Shown: positions 11,482-23,828, counted from the stretch's first letter. The stretch: DNA of 64,000 nt from Melitaea cinxia (GCF_905220565.1 NC_059419.1:8051326-8115325); one strand, 5' to 3'. Numbers and translations: made by a program. The notes: generated by a model from the sequence alone, not told the origin.

Positions 11482-11578
11482 ATGTACCCGCTAGATCGAA
11501 TTTTTTACACGGCGCCACGATTCGCTTAAGCCGAAAATAAAAATCATCATATCAAAGATTTCGATCTAGCGGGTACAT
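11482..11578. repeat. Perfect 19-bp inverted repeat beside the tRNA-like sequence
   Basis: 'atgtacccgctagatcgaa' at 11482-11500 is exactly inverted at 11560-11578, with a 59-bp spacer. The left arm touches the 5' end of the tRNA-like unit, so the pair may be what remains of two head-to-head units. Confidence 0.85.
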
Positions 11579-11991
11579 AGGCTATAAAATATCGCGCTAT
11601 GTGCAGAAGCAGAGAAGTAACTATAGATATTAACGCGGGTATTTTACGACAGTTTTATATTAGTATTAGGGATTTTTCCAACTCTATACATTGTCGATAT
11701 TCAGATGTCGATATTTCGGTCCAGTTACATAGATTACTTTTAAAATCATTTCGAAATGATTCATGATTTTGAACAGACATGCTTGAACGTGTCAAAATAT
11801 GTGAATATGCTTAATTTGTTAAGCATATTATCATCATAGCATCATCGTTCAAAACTTCAAAATAAAAAAATAGGTGTTGTAGTTTTAGGCCTTTTTATTT
11901 ATTTGCATATGTAACTGAATATTTATACTTATAATAACAAAATTATAATAACTAATAATTAATTTATAACTAATAAATAAGAAGTAATACG

Positions 11992-12303
11992 CTGTGTGGC
12001 TACGGCTGTAAAAATATAGCCATTTCCTCTCTTCCCGTGGGCGTCGTAAGAGACGGCTATGGGATAACACAGTTCTACTGCCACCTGGGAACTTAAAAAG
12101 CCAACCGATGGCAGGATAACCATCCAACTGCTGGCTTTGAAATACACAGGCCAAAAACGGGCAGCAGCGTCTTCGGTGAGACAAAGCCAGCCCTGCGGTC
12201 ACCGACCCGTCTGCCCAGCGTGGTGACTATGAGCAAAACACATGAGTTCACGCCTATGTCCAGCGGACTGCGATATACTAAAGTGATGATTATGATGATG
12301 ATG
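11992..12303 (+). repeat. Repeat family C, near full-length with internal deletion
   Basis: The copy starts at the family head 'gtgtggctacggctg' and ends in tgatgattatgatgatgatga. About 30 bases before the tail are deleted ('gagttcacgcctatgtccag' joins directly). Open frames crossing it are by-products of the repeat. Confidence 0.85.
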
Positions 12304-12624
12304 AATAACTAATAATGATCGTTACTCTTATTAATTAGTTGATGCTAATTTGAAAACAAGCGTAGGTATAAATAAATTCTGTGATCGGTCATAAAATAAT
12401 TAATATACGAAATTAAAGGAAGTTGTATGTATGTATCAAGAGTATATACATAGATACATTCAAACAAATTTCCATGTTTTAAAACTTGTATCAGTTTATA
12501 CTAGTGCTGCGCCTCGCGGTTTCTCGAAATTTCGAAACCCGTGAAAATGTTGGAATAAAAGCGTATACAGTATTCTAGATCCATATATCTGTGTACCAAT
12601 CGTCAGTACAATCAGTCCATTAAC

Positions 12625-12909
12625 TGAGGTAGGGCACAGCAGGAATTTCCTGCTCAAAATATGGAGCAGCCCGATTGGGGTAGTACCTCGACCTTACAGA
12701 AGATCACAGCAAAATAACACTGTTTTCAAGCAGTATTGTGTTCCTGTTGGTGAGTAAGGTGACCAGAGCTCCTGGGGGGATTGGGGATTGGGTCGGTAAC
12801 GCGCTTGCGATGCTTCTGGTGTTGCAGGCGTCTATAAGCTACGGTAATCGCTTACCATCAGGTGAGCCGTACGCTTGTTTGCCGACCTAGTGACATAAAA
12901 AAAAAAAAA
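12625..12909 (+). repeat. LINE-tail family L, fullest copy, with poly-A
   Basis: This copy runs from 'gaggtagggcacagcagga' to 'gtttgccgacctagtgacat' and then an A-run. It includes the common segments 'ccttacagaagatcacagc', 'gttgcaggcgtctataagc' and 'cgcttaccatcaggtgagcc'. The A tail at the right end indicates retroposition in plus orientation. It is probably the 3' untranslated end of a LINE; the parent family is not assigned. Confidence 0.8.
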
Positions 12910-13357
12910 TATTTGTGTTAAAGAGTCACAAACATCATTATATCATTCACACAATTTTGCGCTAACTCAAATAGGGAGTGGGATGTCGTCATTCAAAACA
13001 AAAATAGGATTTGTAGGTATATGAATATTATTTTACTTGTTTACCTGATGTTTTAAGATCTAAAATAGATTTTTATGATAAACAACAGCTTATAACGATC
13101 GTTGCTTTAGTTATTAATTGATGTTAATTTATAAACCTATTTGTAGATTAGCGATAAACAAACTCGTAAATGTGGACTAAAATAAAATTAAAACTACCTA
13201 AAGAAATGGATAAAGTTTTAAAGAAATTTAAAATCATCCACAAAATAACTATACATTATTTGACTAGCCCGTTGGCGCAGTTTGTAATTTACCTTTTTTT
13301 TTGTAGACCGAGGGTAAATCCCCTAAATAAAATAAAATAATTCTAATAGTTCCTATA
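12910..13357. other. AT-rich stretch with a worn tRNA-like SINE head
   Basis: At about 13263-13320 'gttggcgcag' and 'gagggtaaatcccc' resemble A and B boxes of the SINE head but are spaced by a T-run insertion. The rest shows nothing recognised. Confidence 0.35.
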
Positions 13358-13695
13358 CCTATACAAATAAATTAAATTCGAGTGTCTGTTTGTAATATTA
13401 AAATAACCGCTTTTTACTAAATGTATATGGATGTAAAAAGCGGATATTTTAATATTACAAACATATACACGGTACATATACCAAAATAATACTTTTTTAC
13501 GAATTTTGTCTGTCTGTCTGTCGGTTTGTTCTGGATAATCTTTGAAACGGCTGGGCTGATTTTGATGGGACTTTCACTGGCGGATAGCTGATGTAATAAG
13601 AAGTAATTTAGGCTACTTTTATTTTAGATTTTTCTTGTAACTGGGAACTGAACATTTTTTTAATTCCACGCAGACGAAGTCGCAGGCACAGCTAG
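13358..13695 (+). mobile_element. Non-autonomous Helitron, family H-a
   Basis: The sequence matches the copy at 30395-30685 from 'ctatacaaataaatt' to the shared end 'gaagtcgcaggcacagctag' and is followed by T. CTAG before T is the Helitron 3' end; the 5' TC has become CC. No protein is encoded. It differs from the second copy by a long internal fold-back at 13388-13462. Confidence 0.75.
13388..13462. repeat. Fold-back inside Helitron H-a (30-bp arms, 1 mismatch)
   Basis: Arms 13388-13417 and 13433-13462 pair over 30 positions with one mismatch, around a 15-nt loop. The relative at 30.4 kb has only the left arm, so the right arm is an inverted duplication specific to this copy. Confidence 0.9.
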
Positions 13696-15267
13696 TAGTT
13701 ATATAAAGGTAACGTACCTACCAGTAAATACCTATGACTAGATTTGCCTAAATAAATCGTAACGAGTCATTTTATATGAATCACTAATGCGCTAATAACG
13801 CAATTACGTGATTTATTTATTTATTAAATGACATTGAACACACAATTTATGTACAAGTTTTCATAGGTATGAAAAAAAAATGTACAACTGAAATAATAAT
13901 AATAATATTAATAAATTAAAGTAATATGTTTGGTTATTTGTTAAAAAACGACGAAAAAATAAAGCAGAAGAAATTTTTACAATTTATGTGTTTTCGTTTA
14001 ATAGCTTGCTACCTTGAACCAAAAGAAAAAAAAAAACATGTGCTTACAATGTATGTACCGGCAACAGTTTGTTTTAAATGTATTTAAAAAAAAATATTGG
14101 GGTTAAATGAAGGAGCAATAACCTGGCCGTAAATAGTTTAGTGATGTTCAGTTACCGTTAGAATAATGAACTAATAATTTTTATTTGATTATCTTTGATT
14201 AATTTAGTCCGTAGATAAATCATTTTTAATATTTTATCGAATCAAATATTATAATTATTAAAAGAAAAATATAAATTCGAGGAGTACAGGAGAATATCTG
14301 TAAATAAGCCAAGTCGTCAATACAAGTCCAAGAACAAGAGAACACTCAAGGAATCAGTGACGGATGAGCGTAATACACAAACAAAATGGCGGACGTCCTT
14401 ATTGTCAGGATTAATATTAAACGTATTATGACTATATATTTAATCTGTTTGCATTTTGTTTGTATTTTTATGTTGCAATTGAATTGTAACTGAACTAAAT
14501 CGATATAATTAGTCTATGTGCCGCTAAATACATCGACTCCTACCACGTAACTATTATTAAAGCCTGTAGCAGTACAAACACAACATAAAACTCTCCTCAA
14601 ATGAAAGAGAGTGATTTAAGTTTCTTCCGACACACTTTAAATATTGCAATACGTATATTGTTTTGTTCGCTTCAGCCTATCGTATTCAAATGGTGTAAAT
14701 AGTGAAACATCTTTTTCTGTTTTTAGAGCAGTTTTTTTATTGTTGTTTTTTTTTTAACAAACACGACGTTATGAGTGAAATTCGCGTAAACCTTAGAAAA
14801 TAATAAGTTATAAAATGTAAATAGTCCTCTAGACAGGGTCATACTCGAGATCGATAAACTAATGATCTTCGTAAGATTTCGGATAATTAAGATATTTGGA
14901 GAGAACTTTGAAAGGGCAGGATATTGCAAACTAATTGTTATTAGGTACTAAAGATTGTGATATTTATGAAGATTACAGGGTTGAAATTGAATCTACTACA
15001 AAGACCTCTGTACGTTGGCGGATATTTTCGTAAACAAGAGTTTTAGTTTAATTTTAGTCATGTTTTCATAATATTTAGCTGTATTATCCCCTATAATTAG
15101 ACAGGCACTTTGATTGTTTTTGTTATTTATTTTTGTAAAGGCGAGGTATTTTCCGTGGGTGATTCTAAATAAATAATTAAATAAAAAGACGAAAATGTGA
15201 AAACATGTAGCATATGAAAAAATTAAACTGCGCTTAAAATAGTGAGGTCATAATATTATTAATAGAC
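13696..15267. other. AT-rich non-coding stretch
   Basis: No gene recognised. A short worn scrap of the RTE/SINE tail ('cttcagcctatcgtattc') is at about 14670. Nothing else is identified. Confidence 0.4.
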
Positions 15268-15409
15268 GATGCATCGGAGCAGTAGTCACAGCAACTAGTT
15301 GTTGCGCTAACGGTAGCAGGTTCAATACTGACTCATGAACTGGCTTCTTTGTCTAGTCATTTGTGTTAATGTGGTGGATATTTCCGAATCCCTACACAGA
15401 ATTATTATT
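15268..15409 (+). repeat. tRNA-headed SINE family P, worn copy
   Basis: It contains an A-box-like part ('gagcagtagtcacagcaact') and a B-box-like part ('gtagcaggttcaatactgac'), followed by 'tatttccgaatccctacaca' and an ATT-rich tail. It overlaps the beginning of a 128-codon open frame that I do not accept as a gene. Confidence 0.55.
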
Positions 15410-16383
15410 ATTGAGCATCTCAAAAATTGAATCCTTTTTAATATTGAAGCAGATTTTCATAAAGCATCAGGTTAGAGGCAAAGGCAATTCGTACCGACAC
15501 AATTTAACGCATCATCGCTTAGAAAAATGGACCCCCTCGATACTAAATGCACAAAGTTTTCAGATGATTCTAACCTTTAACCTCACGATAATAAACATGA
15601 CAATCGCATGTTATGTTTTAGCAACAACATGTTGTGTGGGGTCAATCACCCGGAGGCCTGCAAAATTGTCTCGGTTAATGAACTCGATTGAAAATAAAAC
15701 ATTAGTTTACGTAATGCCCCATTGTCTGTCTGTAATGTTAATGTTTTAGTTCCAACTGTTCAAACACCTATTCATTTCTTTACAACATATATATTATTTA
15801 TAACTCATCGATAATAAAAAAAAAATATCGTATGTACTTCCCATATCTTTATATATCTCACATAACTCCAATTACTTAAATAAATGTATATGTAAAGTAT
15901 GGTAATGATTAGGAACTCATGAGGAAATTGATATTTCTTACCGACAACATGGCTAATGTATTTTAATTTAGTTTTAATTATAAAGGTACTTTATAAAATA
16001 AAATAAACACGCTTATTCTTATAATAACCATATCCATAATATAAAATATTTTAAATTCATTTATGTATTATTTGCATTATAACACTAACGCTAAATAGCA
16101 TAGTAGGATATTTTTAATTGATTAAAAAAAATGTTAAGCAATTTTATGAACAACTCACAAAAAATAATAAAAAATTAAAACCTGAAAACGCGCTTCAAAT
16201 TTAACAAGCAAACTTTTTTATTATATTTTGAATTACTGTGCAAAAAATTTAATTATCTCTCAGCTTAAAAAAGCTACGTGTAATTAATAATTTTATTTAT
16301 CTATCAATTTATTTATAAATAATATTATTAATTGTTGCGTTAACAAAAACAAGGTAATAATTGCAAGCTACCTTTTCTATGTA
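15410..16383. other. AT-rich non-coding stretch
   Basis: A 128-codon frame (15363-15749) begins in the SINE and has no recognisable domain, so it is not called. Nothing else is seen. Confidence 0.4.
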
Positions 16384-16510
16384 TATTTTCCTTTATCGCT
16401 ACCTAGCGATAAGGCCGCCTTTGTACAATACAACCTATAAGGTTACTTTACTTGTAAATCTTTTCTAACAAACAATTATTGGCAATAAAGTATATTTATT
16501 ATATTCTATT
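16384..16510 (+). repeat. LINE 3' tail (family T), worn
   Basis: 'cctagcgataaggccgcctttgtac'-type sequence is followed by 'caataaagtatatttatt'. It matches the better copy at 43.9-44.0 kb. The AATAAA near the end is the LINE polyadenylation signal. Confidence 0.55.
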
Positions 16511-17256
16511 CTATACTATTAACACCATTAAAAGTGAATCCAAGTAACATTTAGACAGGAAAAGTTACCAAATCACCTTCAAAATTGAGTCACACTAATC
16601 AATTAGGATTAAGGAAATTTACCATACCTACCATTGTCTCCATACAACCGCAACGCACGCGCTTAATATTTGTATTAATTTCCAAAAAATCTGTTTAGTG
16701 ACTCAGTCGAATACGGCTGCAACCGCAGTTTTATAGGCTATATTGATTTTGTTTGACGTCAACTATTTTTCTTGTAACAGAAGAAATATATAATTATTTA
16801 CTTTTATCATTATTAAAAGTGGTCGATAGCACGTAAGCGAAGAACGGACGAAGAAGTTCATACTCGTCTATGTTCTGTATTAGTATATTTTTTTAATTTA
16901 ACAGCAAAAGCTCCGCTGTTTCACCCGCGTTAATTTGAGGGGAAAAATAGCCTGAAATTGAACAAAAAATTTACTGACCGTCAATCATGTTGACGTTGTT
17001 TCAAAATTAGCCGTCATATATATAATTTTAATAATTAATTAATTTACAAAAACAAAAGCAATAATAGTTTTTTTTTTGTTGTAGATGCCGGTAGAGCAAG
17101 CAATTTATGTCCATTTTATTCTCCATAAAATAAATAATTCAAAATACACCTCTTAAACTTGAAACTTTCCTTAATAACTTTCCACTTAAATTTTCCAATA
17201 TAAAATTATTAAAATTAGAAATACAACAATTTATAAGGCACATGAAGGTAAAGGTG
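16511..17256. other. Non-coding stretch
   Basis: 'ctccgctgtttcacccgcgtta' near 16910 looks like a worn end of a Helitron-type repeat. No gene is visible. Confidence 0.35.
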
Positions 17257-17588
17257 CTGTGTGGCTACGGCACTAAAGAATTTAGCCACCCACTCTCTTC
17301 CCGTGGGTGTCGTAAGAGGCGACTAAGGGATAACAAGGTTCCATAACCACCTTGGAACTTAAGAAGCCGACCGATGGCGGGATAACCATCAACTGCTGGC
17401 TTTGAAATACACAGGCCGAAGACGGGCAGCAGCGTCTTCGGTGCGACAAAGCCAGTACTGCGGTCACCAACCCGCCTGCCCAGCGTGGTGACTATGGGCA
17501 AAACACATGAGTTCACGTTATTTTTGGCGTAAACTTGTGGAGGCCTATGTCCAGCAGTGGACTGTATAGGCTGTAATGATAATGATGA
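17257..17588 (+). repeat. Repeat family C, full-length copy
   Basis: This is a complete copy from 'ctgtgtggctacggcac' to 'gtaatgataatgatga'. It is the nearest relative of the copy at 8.7-8.9 kb. Minus-strand open frames of 62-83 codons across it are repeat shadows. Confidence 0.88.
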
Positions 17589-17756
17589 AGGTAAATGATA
17601 AGTAACATGAAGGATATAAAAAATGTATTATTTTCATTAGCGATATCTCATAATTACGTGAAAATTTATCAAAATATAAGATATCGTACTGAGAAACATA
17701 CGTACATACATAAATTATATGATACATTTGATTATGTATCCATGGATACATACATA

Positions 17757-17935
17757 CATAATCAAAATCAAAATCAAAAATTACTTTAATCAAGTAAGCT
17801 TCGAAATAACTTTTGAACTATTATATTAATTTAATTTTATATTTATTTATTTTTAACTAAACTACCGCCGAATCGGAATGTAGATTCCACAGAGGAGAAT
17901 CGGCAACAAACTACGCAATATGCAATATACATACA
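17757..17935 (-). repeat. LINE 3' tail family O (TTTTGA tail)
   Basis: At the left is an AATCAA-type simple run and at the right 'cggaatgtagattccacag' and 'agaatcggcaacaaact'. Read on the minus strand it ends in a TTTTGA-like tail. Two other copies are at 26.4 and 29.2 kb. Confidence 0.65.
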
Positions 17936-19550
17936 CATAAGTAAATGTATATATAGATACATACTTTACTCTTCTTCCCTTGGACAGTAAAACTAAGTTT
18001 TTTTTTTCACTACTGACGTTATAGTCAAAGAGTAAACATTTTTTAAACTACTCAAATCATGAACTTTTTTTAAAATTCTTTTCTTAATTTTAGCGACTTG
18101 TGTCCTACATGGACACGCCAGTCCCAAATACAACAATGAACTTAAAAGGTTAATAATATAATAGCTTCATTAGTAGTTACGATAAAAATCAACGTTTCGT
18201 ATGTAAATATATACGAGTAATTAAAATTTTAGATTACGTGATAAAAAAAAGGTTTTAGTAATTAGCGTAAGGCCTTTAACCTGTGCTAAATCGGATATTT
18301 TTAAGGAACAAGGCGCTTAGTCAAATTGAAATATAATTCCTATAAATTGATCAGCACATATGGCGAGAAACAACGAATTCTTGCAATAAACATATTTTGA
18401 CTACGCGTTTAATCGCATGCAAAAAAAAGTTATTTAATATGGTGGCATAATGGTATTAAGTTGTAATTAAAGAAAATTGTTGGTATTTAAATGATAATAA
18501 AAGTAAAAATATTTGACAATTAATAAACATAATTACTTTACTTTCTTTTAATGTATGCTTAATAATGTATTTAAATTTTTATCGTTCGATTTTTTTTCTC
18601 ACAATCTACGTGTGTTTTATAGACCTTTGACTCTTCTTTGGGTCGAAAACCTCAACGCCATCATTGCCAAATAATATTTTATAATTATTACCGCAAATGA
18701 TTGTTACATAATAAATAATAATTGTATTTACAAATAAGTTTTAGATAGTATTTCTTTTTTATAAGTTAAGAATAGTTATTAATTAAAAGTTAAAATGTCT
18801 TTCATTAATTCCATCTTTGATAAATTAAGTAATTTTATGTAGTTATTAAACAAAAAGCAACAAAAGGCTATAAACAAACTAATCATATATTATTTTAAAA
18901 TAAATTTTTTAAATATTGTGTCTTATTTTAAAGTACCTGCAGAACGAACAACAGAAAAAAAAACACAAGTGTATTGAACCGCGAAACTAAACAAGCCGAA
19001 TTATAGTTGTTATCATCGACGCCGAAAATATGCGCGCGAGCACGTGGTCGCGGGAAGGTCGCCGGGTCGTTGACTCGTTACGCAATTGTGACTCAGGCAG
19101 GTTAGATTCGGAATTTTGTGAAGATAACACGTCAAGTGATATAAATTTAACGTTTATATAACTAAATTGTGAAATTTTAAAACATTATTCTTTAGACAAG
19201 CTATAAAATTATGAAGAAAAATCTAGGATGTGATCCTTTTTGAATATAGATATTTAATTTACGTTTGGTGTAACTAGGCCTCATTAAAATTTATATCAAA
19301 TCTTGGAGTTCGATGAACGTCTAATAGGAATAAACAGCGTTACAGTAGCATGAAGCTGAATATAAATTATTCAGGAAATATAAAAAAGTTTTAAACCAGT
19401 GCATCTATAGAGGAGAAGAATTGTGGCTAAAATCACTGTCACCGCTTCATATGTCATAAAATCTCATAACACTGATCTACATTACAATCATAATCTGAAT
19501 TTAATTTAATAAAAAAATAATACATTTTTGTTGTGTCTAAGCGAGCATAA
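17936..19550. other. AT-rich stretch with a GC-rich patch at 19.0 kb
   Basis: 19015-19115 is markedly GC-richer and contains CACGTG and TGACTCA sequences, so it is a possible regulatory patch. No coding frame or repeat is recognised elsewhere. Confidence 0.4.
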
Positions 19551-19712
19551 TTTTTTTTTTTTTTTTTTTCGAAATGACAGTAGCTGTTGGCCCTACTGGC
19601 CTTTACAGCGTCACCGGTGAGAGGGGCCGGGCACTTAGGCAACCGGCCGCGAAGGAAGATGTGGGCCCTAGGATCCTCTAAGTATTTATTTGTACAAACG
19701 CATCTACACATA
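19551..19712 (-). repeat. LINE 3' end with poly-A (family U)
   Basis: A run of about 19 T at the left is the poly-A tail in minus orientation. It is followed by 'cgaaatgacagtagctgttg' and a GC-rich body. The end next to the tail matches the copy at 45.97-46.08 kb. Parent LINE is not assigned. Confidence 0.65.
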
Positions 19713-20923
19713 TAACAATTGCTAATCCGTATTTACAATAATTTAAGTTTTCAAATATTCTAAAGGTGACTATGAGGAACTATTATAGTGATGAAATCGC
19801 AGTGTCACCATTAAATTAGTAGATTATCGAAAAAATAAAAATCGAAAATTACGATTATTATTGATGCAGCATACTAGATACATCCTAACTACACAAACGA
19901 TATGATCACGGTAATATCACGATCATATCACGATAGTAATCCGACGTCATCGTTCTCGAAATTCGGAATGATAATATCAAACACGTCAGTTATTACGGGT
20001 AGTACGAGTTTCAGAAAATGCGCAGTAATTTGACTGACTTAAACAAGGTACTTTTTAGTGATGACGCAATAACGCAATACATCGATATCTTGTGTAATGG
20101 GTTATATGGCTTTACTAATTTCTGACGTTTTTTGTTTTTCATTGGCAAGGACACGACAATGTGTGTGTGTGAATGTTAAGTCAGTGTGAGTTAAGCCTGT
20201 CCAGATACAATTACGGTGTTTGTATGTGTACGTTGTATTGTGTGTGTTTGTGCGTGTCTGTGTTGAGTAGTATCAACAGTTAGTTCTGCGTTTATATAAA
20301 ATATGTATGATTAAATTTTTCTAACAAAAGAATAAAACCTCGCAATCAAAATGTCATTTTTATGTTGTTACTGTATGAAGCTGATACATAACACAACGGC
20401 CAACGTGGGACAGGTCAATCGGAACTAGAAATCTAAAATTTCAAAATCTGTCCAAAACCAGGGTTAGCATAGCCTCTCCATCTTACTAAAAATTGTTCTT
20501 CTAAACACCTTAAATTCTAAATTACGGCTCAAAAATGAAACAAAAATTGTATAATTTTATTCTAACCAAGCAAGCTTTAAATGTATACATAAAAAATCAT
20601 TTTTGATTCTAGTGTTCAATTTTGTAACGACTTTTACATGGAACAGCTATCAAATCGCTTGATTTTGAGACATTTTTGTACTATTAACCATATAAACAAA
20701 ATCAATGTCTCACTTCTCTTAAACTAACCTCTTAGGTTCAATTAAGTGTCATATGAAGGTCATATTTTTGTTGCGCAATATTGAGTAGTACCTACGCTAA
20801 AAATTATTATCAAAGAGGAAGAAAGAGAATTACTTGCATTTTAATATAATAATTGGTGCTATATATAAAATGTAAGTCATACATATTTGGAATTAAAATT
20901 AATCACTGTTATGATTTGTGTGT
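19713..20923. other. Non-coding stretch
   Basis: GT-rich sequence occurs at 20158-20270. No gene or recognised repeat. Confidence 0.4.
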
Positions 20924-21049
20924 TCGGTCACCAACCCGCCTGCCCAGCGTGGTGACTATGGACAAAACACGTGAGTTCACTCCATTTTTAACGCGAACTT
21001 GTGGAGGCCTATGTCCAGCAGTGGACTGTAATAGGCTGAAATGATGATG
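20924..21049 (+). repeat. Repeat family C, 3' third
   Basis: It starts 'tcggtcaccaacccgcctgc' and ends 'ataggctgaaatgatgatg', matching the right end of the complete copies. Confidence 0.85.
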
Positions 21050-21136
21050 TTTTTTTTTACATATGCTATTACAATTAAGACCGTTTTTTTGTATAATTTG
21101 ATAATCTGTATTGTGCAATAAAGTATTTTTGATTCG

Positions 21137-21190
21137 GTTTGTAACATCCCACAGCTGGGCAAAGGTCTTGCTCCATTTAGGATAGGGATC
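21137..21190 (-). repeat. SINE family K tail scrap
   Basis: 'tttgtaacatcccacagctg' followed by 'gggcaaaggtcttgctcc' is a worn K tail. A scrap 'gcaataaagtatttttgatt' of another LINE tail precedes it. Confidence 0.45.
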
Positions 21191-21525
21191 GGAATTAAAT
21201 CAAAATAAAGCATTGATTATTAAATAATTTAAGAACGAAGTTTGAATTTTTTTTTTAATAAGAATGATGAAAAAATAATCTAATGCAAATGCCCGCTTTT
21301 AAACTAAACAAACAACTCTTTAGCTCGTGCGTCATTTGAAAAAGTGATCAGAAAACCTAACAAACTACTAAAAATAAAGCAAATCGTTCTTAAATTGTCC
21401 ACGACTGCCACTTTAGTTAAAAATAAATATTTATCAGACATTTTTGTATATACGTTTTATTATAAAACCTATTTTGATACATTTTTTAATTTTCCTTAGC
21501 TTAGTTTCATTTTATAATAGAAACG

Positions 21526-21616
21526 TAGTGGAACTGTGTTATCCCTTAGTCGCCTCTTACGACAGTCACGAGAAGAGAGGTGGTGGCTATATTCTTAATT
21601 ACCGTAACCACACAGC
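21526..21616 (-). repeat. Repeat family C, 5' head only
   Basis: In minus orientation this is the head ('ctgtgtggttacggtaat' then 'tagccaccacctctcttctc'). The 3' part is absent, so it is not simply a 5'-truncated retroposed copy. Confidence 0.75.
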
Positions 21617-22855
21617 ATATTATAAATATATAGGTACAGTTATAAAGATTACCCATAACTTCCCAAGTCTAAGACGATTACTAATATTTTTATAACAAAA
21701 CCCGATGAGTTAACGAATTTTATCATCAAGCTGTCGAGTGTGTAAGCGAAAAGTTCCTGAAAATGAGTCATGGGTAGAGTGAGCGAACGCCACCAGTGAG
21801 TCATACTTTCTCCTGCGTACTGGGGGTTTGCGTTTATGTACCTTTTAGTTGAGTTGTTTATTGAAGCTATATTTTGTATCTTAATTCTTATATATTATGC
21901 GGTAATTACATAATGTCAGGTGATACATTAAATGATTTCGAAAATTAAGTTGTTAATCCTTGATGATAATAAGTTTTATAATTTATATGAGGTAATTTAA
22001 TGAGTATAACACGCTAAAACAACATTTTTTTTTTTCTAAAAAATGAATATGCTAAAAAATTCAAGGCTCGTTCCAATCGTAATAAAACATTAATTGCCAA
22101 GGTTAATGTAAATAACAATGTTTAAAATACAATCTTATAAAATTTATTTTACTAACATGAAAAAAGATTGGCTGTTTAAGATGAAAAATAAAATTGCACT
22201 GAATTTCCTATAAAATATCTTTCCTGTACAAATTTATGAAATAGTTTATCTATTAGAGGGTTTGCTATAGTACTTTAATGTTATTAAAAATTAATTATTA
22301 TAAATGGGGTCATATTTTAAATAAGTCACAAAATAATGGACTTAGGATATTTCAAAAAAACCATTTCTTATAAACCGTTTATACCTACACGATGTCACCG
22401 ATGACGCATCGATATTACTTTATGACGTCAAATTACATAGAATTATCAAAATAAAAAAGCAATACGATATATTGTGCATGGCTCATAAATATTTAATTAG
22501 TAGATACGTTAAGAAGTGTACAAAAAGAATTTAAATAAATTAACATATATTTCCTATTACTAATCGTATAGTTTTACGGGTAATACTAAAGATCACCTTA
22601 TTGAGTGACGTGTTACCGACAAGGACGTCTCAACCTTGTAGATATAATTATTACGAGTAATAAGTACAATTGTACCTACTATTTATTTCTACGGTCGTCA
22701 AAATTTAATAGAGTTTGTTATCTCGACCGCACCGATTAATATCCTTCGTAGGTATGTTTTTCATTTTACGTGATATTGGTGACTTCGTGATATTCTGTGC
22801 TATTTTGAAAATTTTAAGTGAGTGAATTAATGGAAACTCAGTAGTTGTAGGTAAC
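21617..22855. other. AT-rich non-coding stretch
   Basis: No gene seen. 22385-22435 holds 'gatgacgcatcgat' and TGACGTCA close together. Nothing else is recognised. Confidence 0.4.
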
Positions 22856-23130
22856 CGAGGTAGGGCACAGCAGGAATTTTCTGCTCAAAATATGGAGCAG
22901 CCCGACTGGGCTAGTACCTCGACCTTACAGAAGATCACAGCTAAATAATACTGTTTTCAAGCAATGTTGTGTTCTTGTTGGTGAGTAAGGTGACCAGAGC
23001 TCCTGAGGGTAGGGTCAGCAACGCGCTTGCAATACTTCTGGTGTTGCAGGCGTCTATAAGCTACGGTAATCGCTTACCATCAGGTGAGCCGTACGCCTGT
23101 TTGCCGACCTAGTTGTATTGAAAAAAAAAC
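22856..23130 (+). repeat. LINE-tail family L, near full-length
   Basis: From 'gaggtagggcacagcagga' to 'tttgccgacctagttgtat' and a short A-run. It lacks a few bases in the centre compared with the copy at 12.6 kb. Confidence 0.8.
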
Positions 23131-23186
23131 GTTACTTTTGTGTTACATGGTTATTCTACTCATACTTATTGTCTGGTATTAATCTG

Positions 23187-23572
23187 TCATCATCATCATC
23201 ATTGGCCTTAGTCCGTCTATTGTAGACGATTTAGACAGTGTCAGACAGACACTGTGTCGCCTGGGCCACTGTTCAGGAAAACGCAGAGTTGCCTAAGCTC
23301 TGTGCTACCCTCTCGACCTCACTGGCTAGGCCCACAGGAACGACGAGTCGATACGTGTGGAGCCAGTTCGGCTGGAGGAGTCTTTCGCATTTTAGAGCTA
23401 CGTCACGAATGCTTGACGGAGACCCCATTACGGGTTTCAAATGAAGTTTTGCTTCTCCAGGACCCTGATGATTTTGAGCCAGGTTTATCCCTCGGTCGTC
23501 TTTTACGACCTCACAGGAAGAAAGGGGGTGGTGCTATTCTACTCGGCCGACACCACACGGCTATTATTCGAC
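23187..23572 (-). repeat. Longer relative of repeat family C
   Basis: A (TCA)n run at the left is the (ATG)n/(TGA)n tail in minus orientation. The other end ('agccgtgtggtgtcggccga' then 'cttcctgtgaggtcgtaaa' on the minus strand) parallels the family C head. The centre differs, so this is a related but separate family, with open frames of 68 and 116 codons that show no known motif. Confidence 0.6.
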
Positions 23573-23828
23573 AAAGCTTCTTGTTACTAACAATAAATAA
23601 ATAATAAAATCCTAACACTCGGCGAACTGCAGTAGGTTAATAATATGAGGTAGGATAACATGTCCAGAATGTATAAACAAACACAACACATAAGTACAAA
23701 AAAAAAATTAAGCTGTAAATCACTGCGTTATGTATTATATCAGGGGATGAATAAATAATGAGTCTAGAAAAATATCGAAAATATTTAAATGTGACGCAGG
23801 AAGAACTATGAAACACATCTTAATTCTT

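Larger units (their letters stand above)
10755..11715. promoter_or_regulatory. Cluster of CGATA / TATCGATA-like motifs
   Basis: Nine CGAT-containing sites occur: TATCGATA-type at about 10767, 10992, 11012 and 11258, and looser versions at about 10903, 11205, 11244, 11694 and 11708. In Drosophila TATCGATA binds DREF, and CGATA binds boundary proteins; whether this holds in Lepidoptera is not shown here. The tRNA-like repeat at 11.4 kb lies within the cluster. Confidence 0.35.

Noticed and set aside
15363..15749. 128-codon plus-strand open frame
   Set aside because: It starts inside a SINE copy, has no recognisable domain, splice context or promoter, and its composition is that of translated AT-rich DNA.
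23254..23604. 116-codon open frame
   Set aside because: It lies within the longer relative of repeat family C and has no known protein motif.
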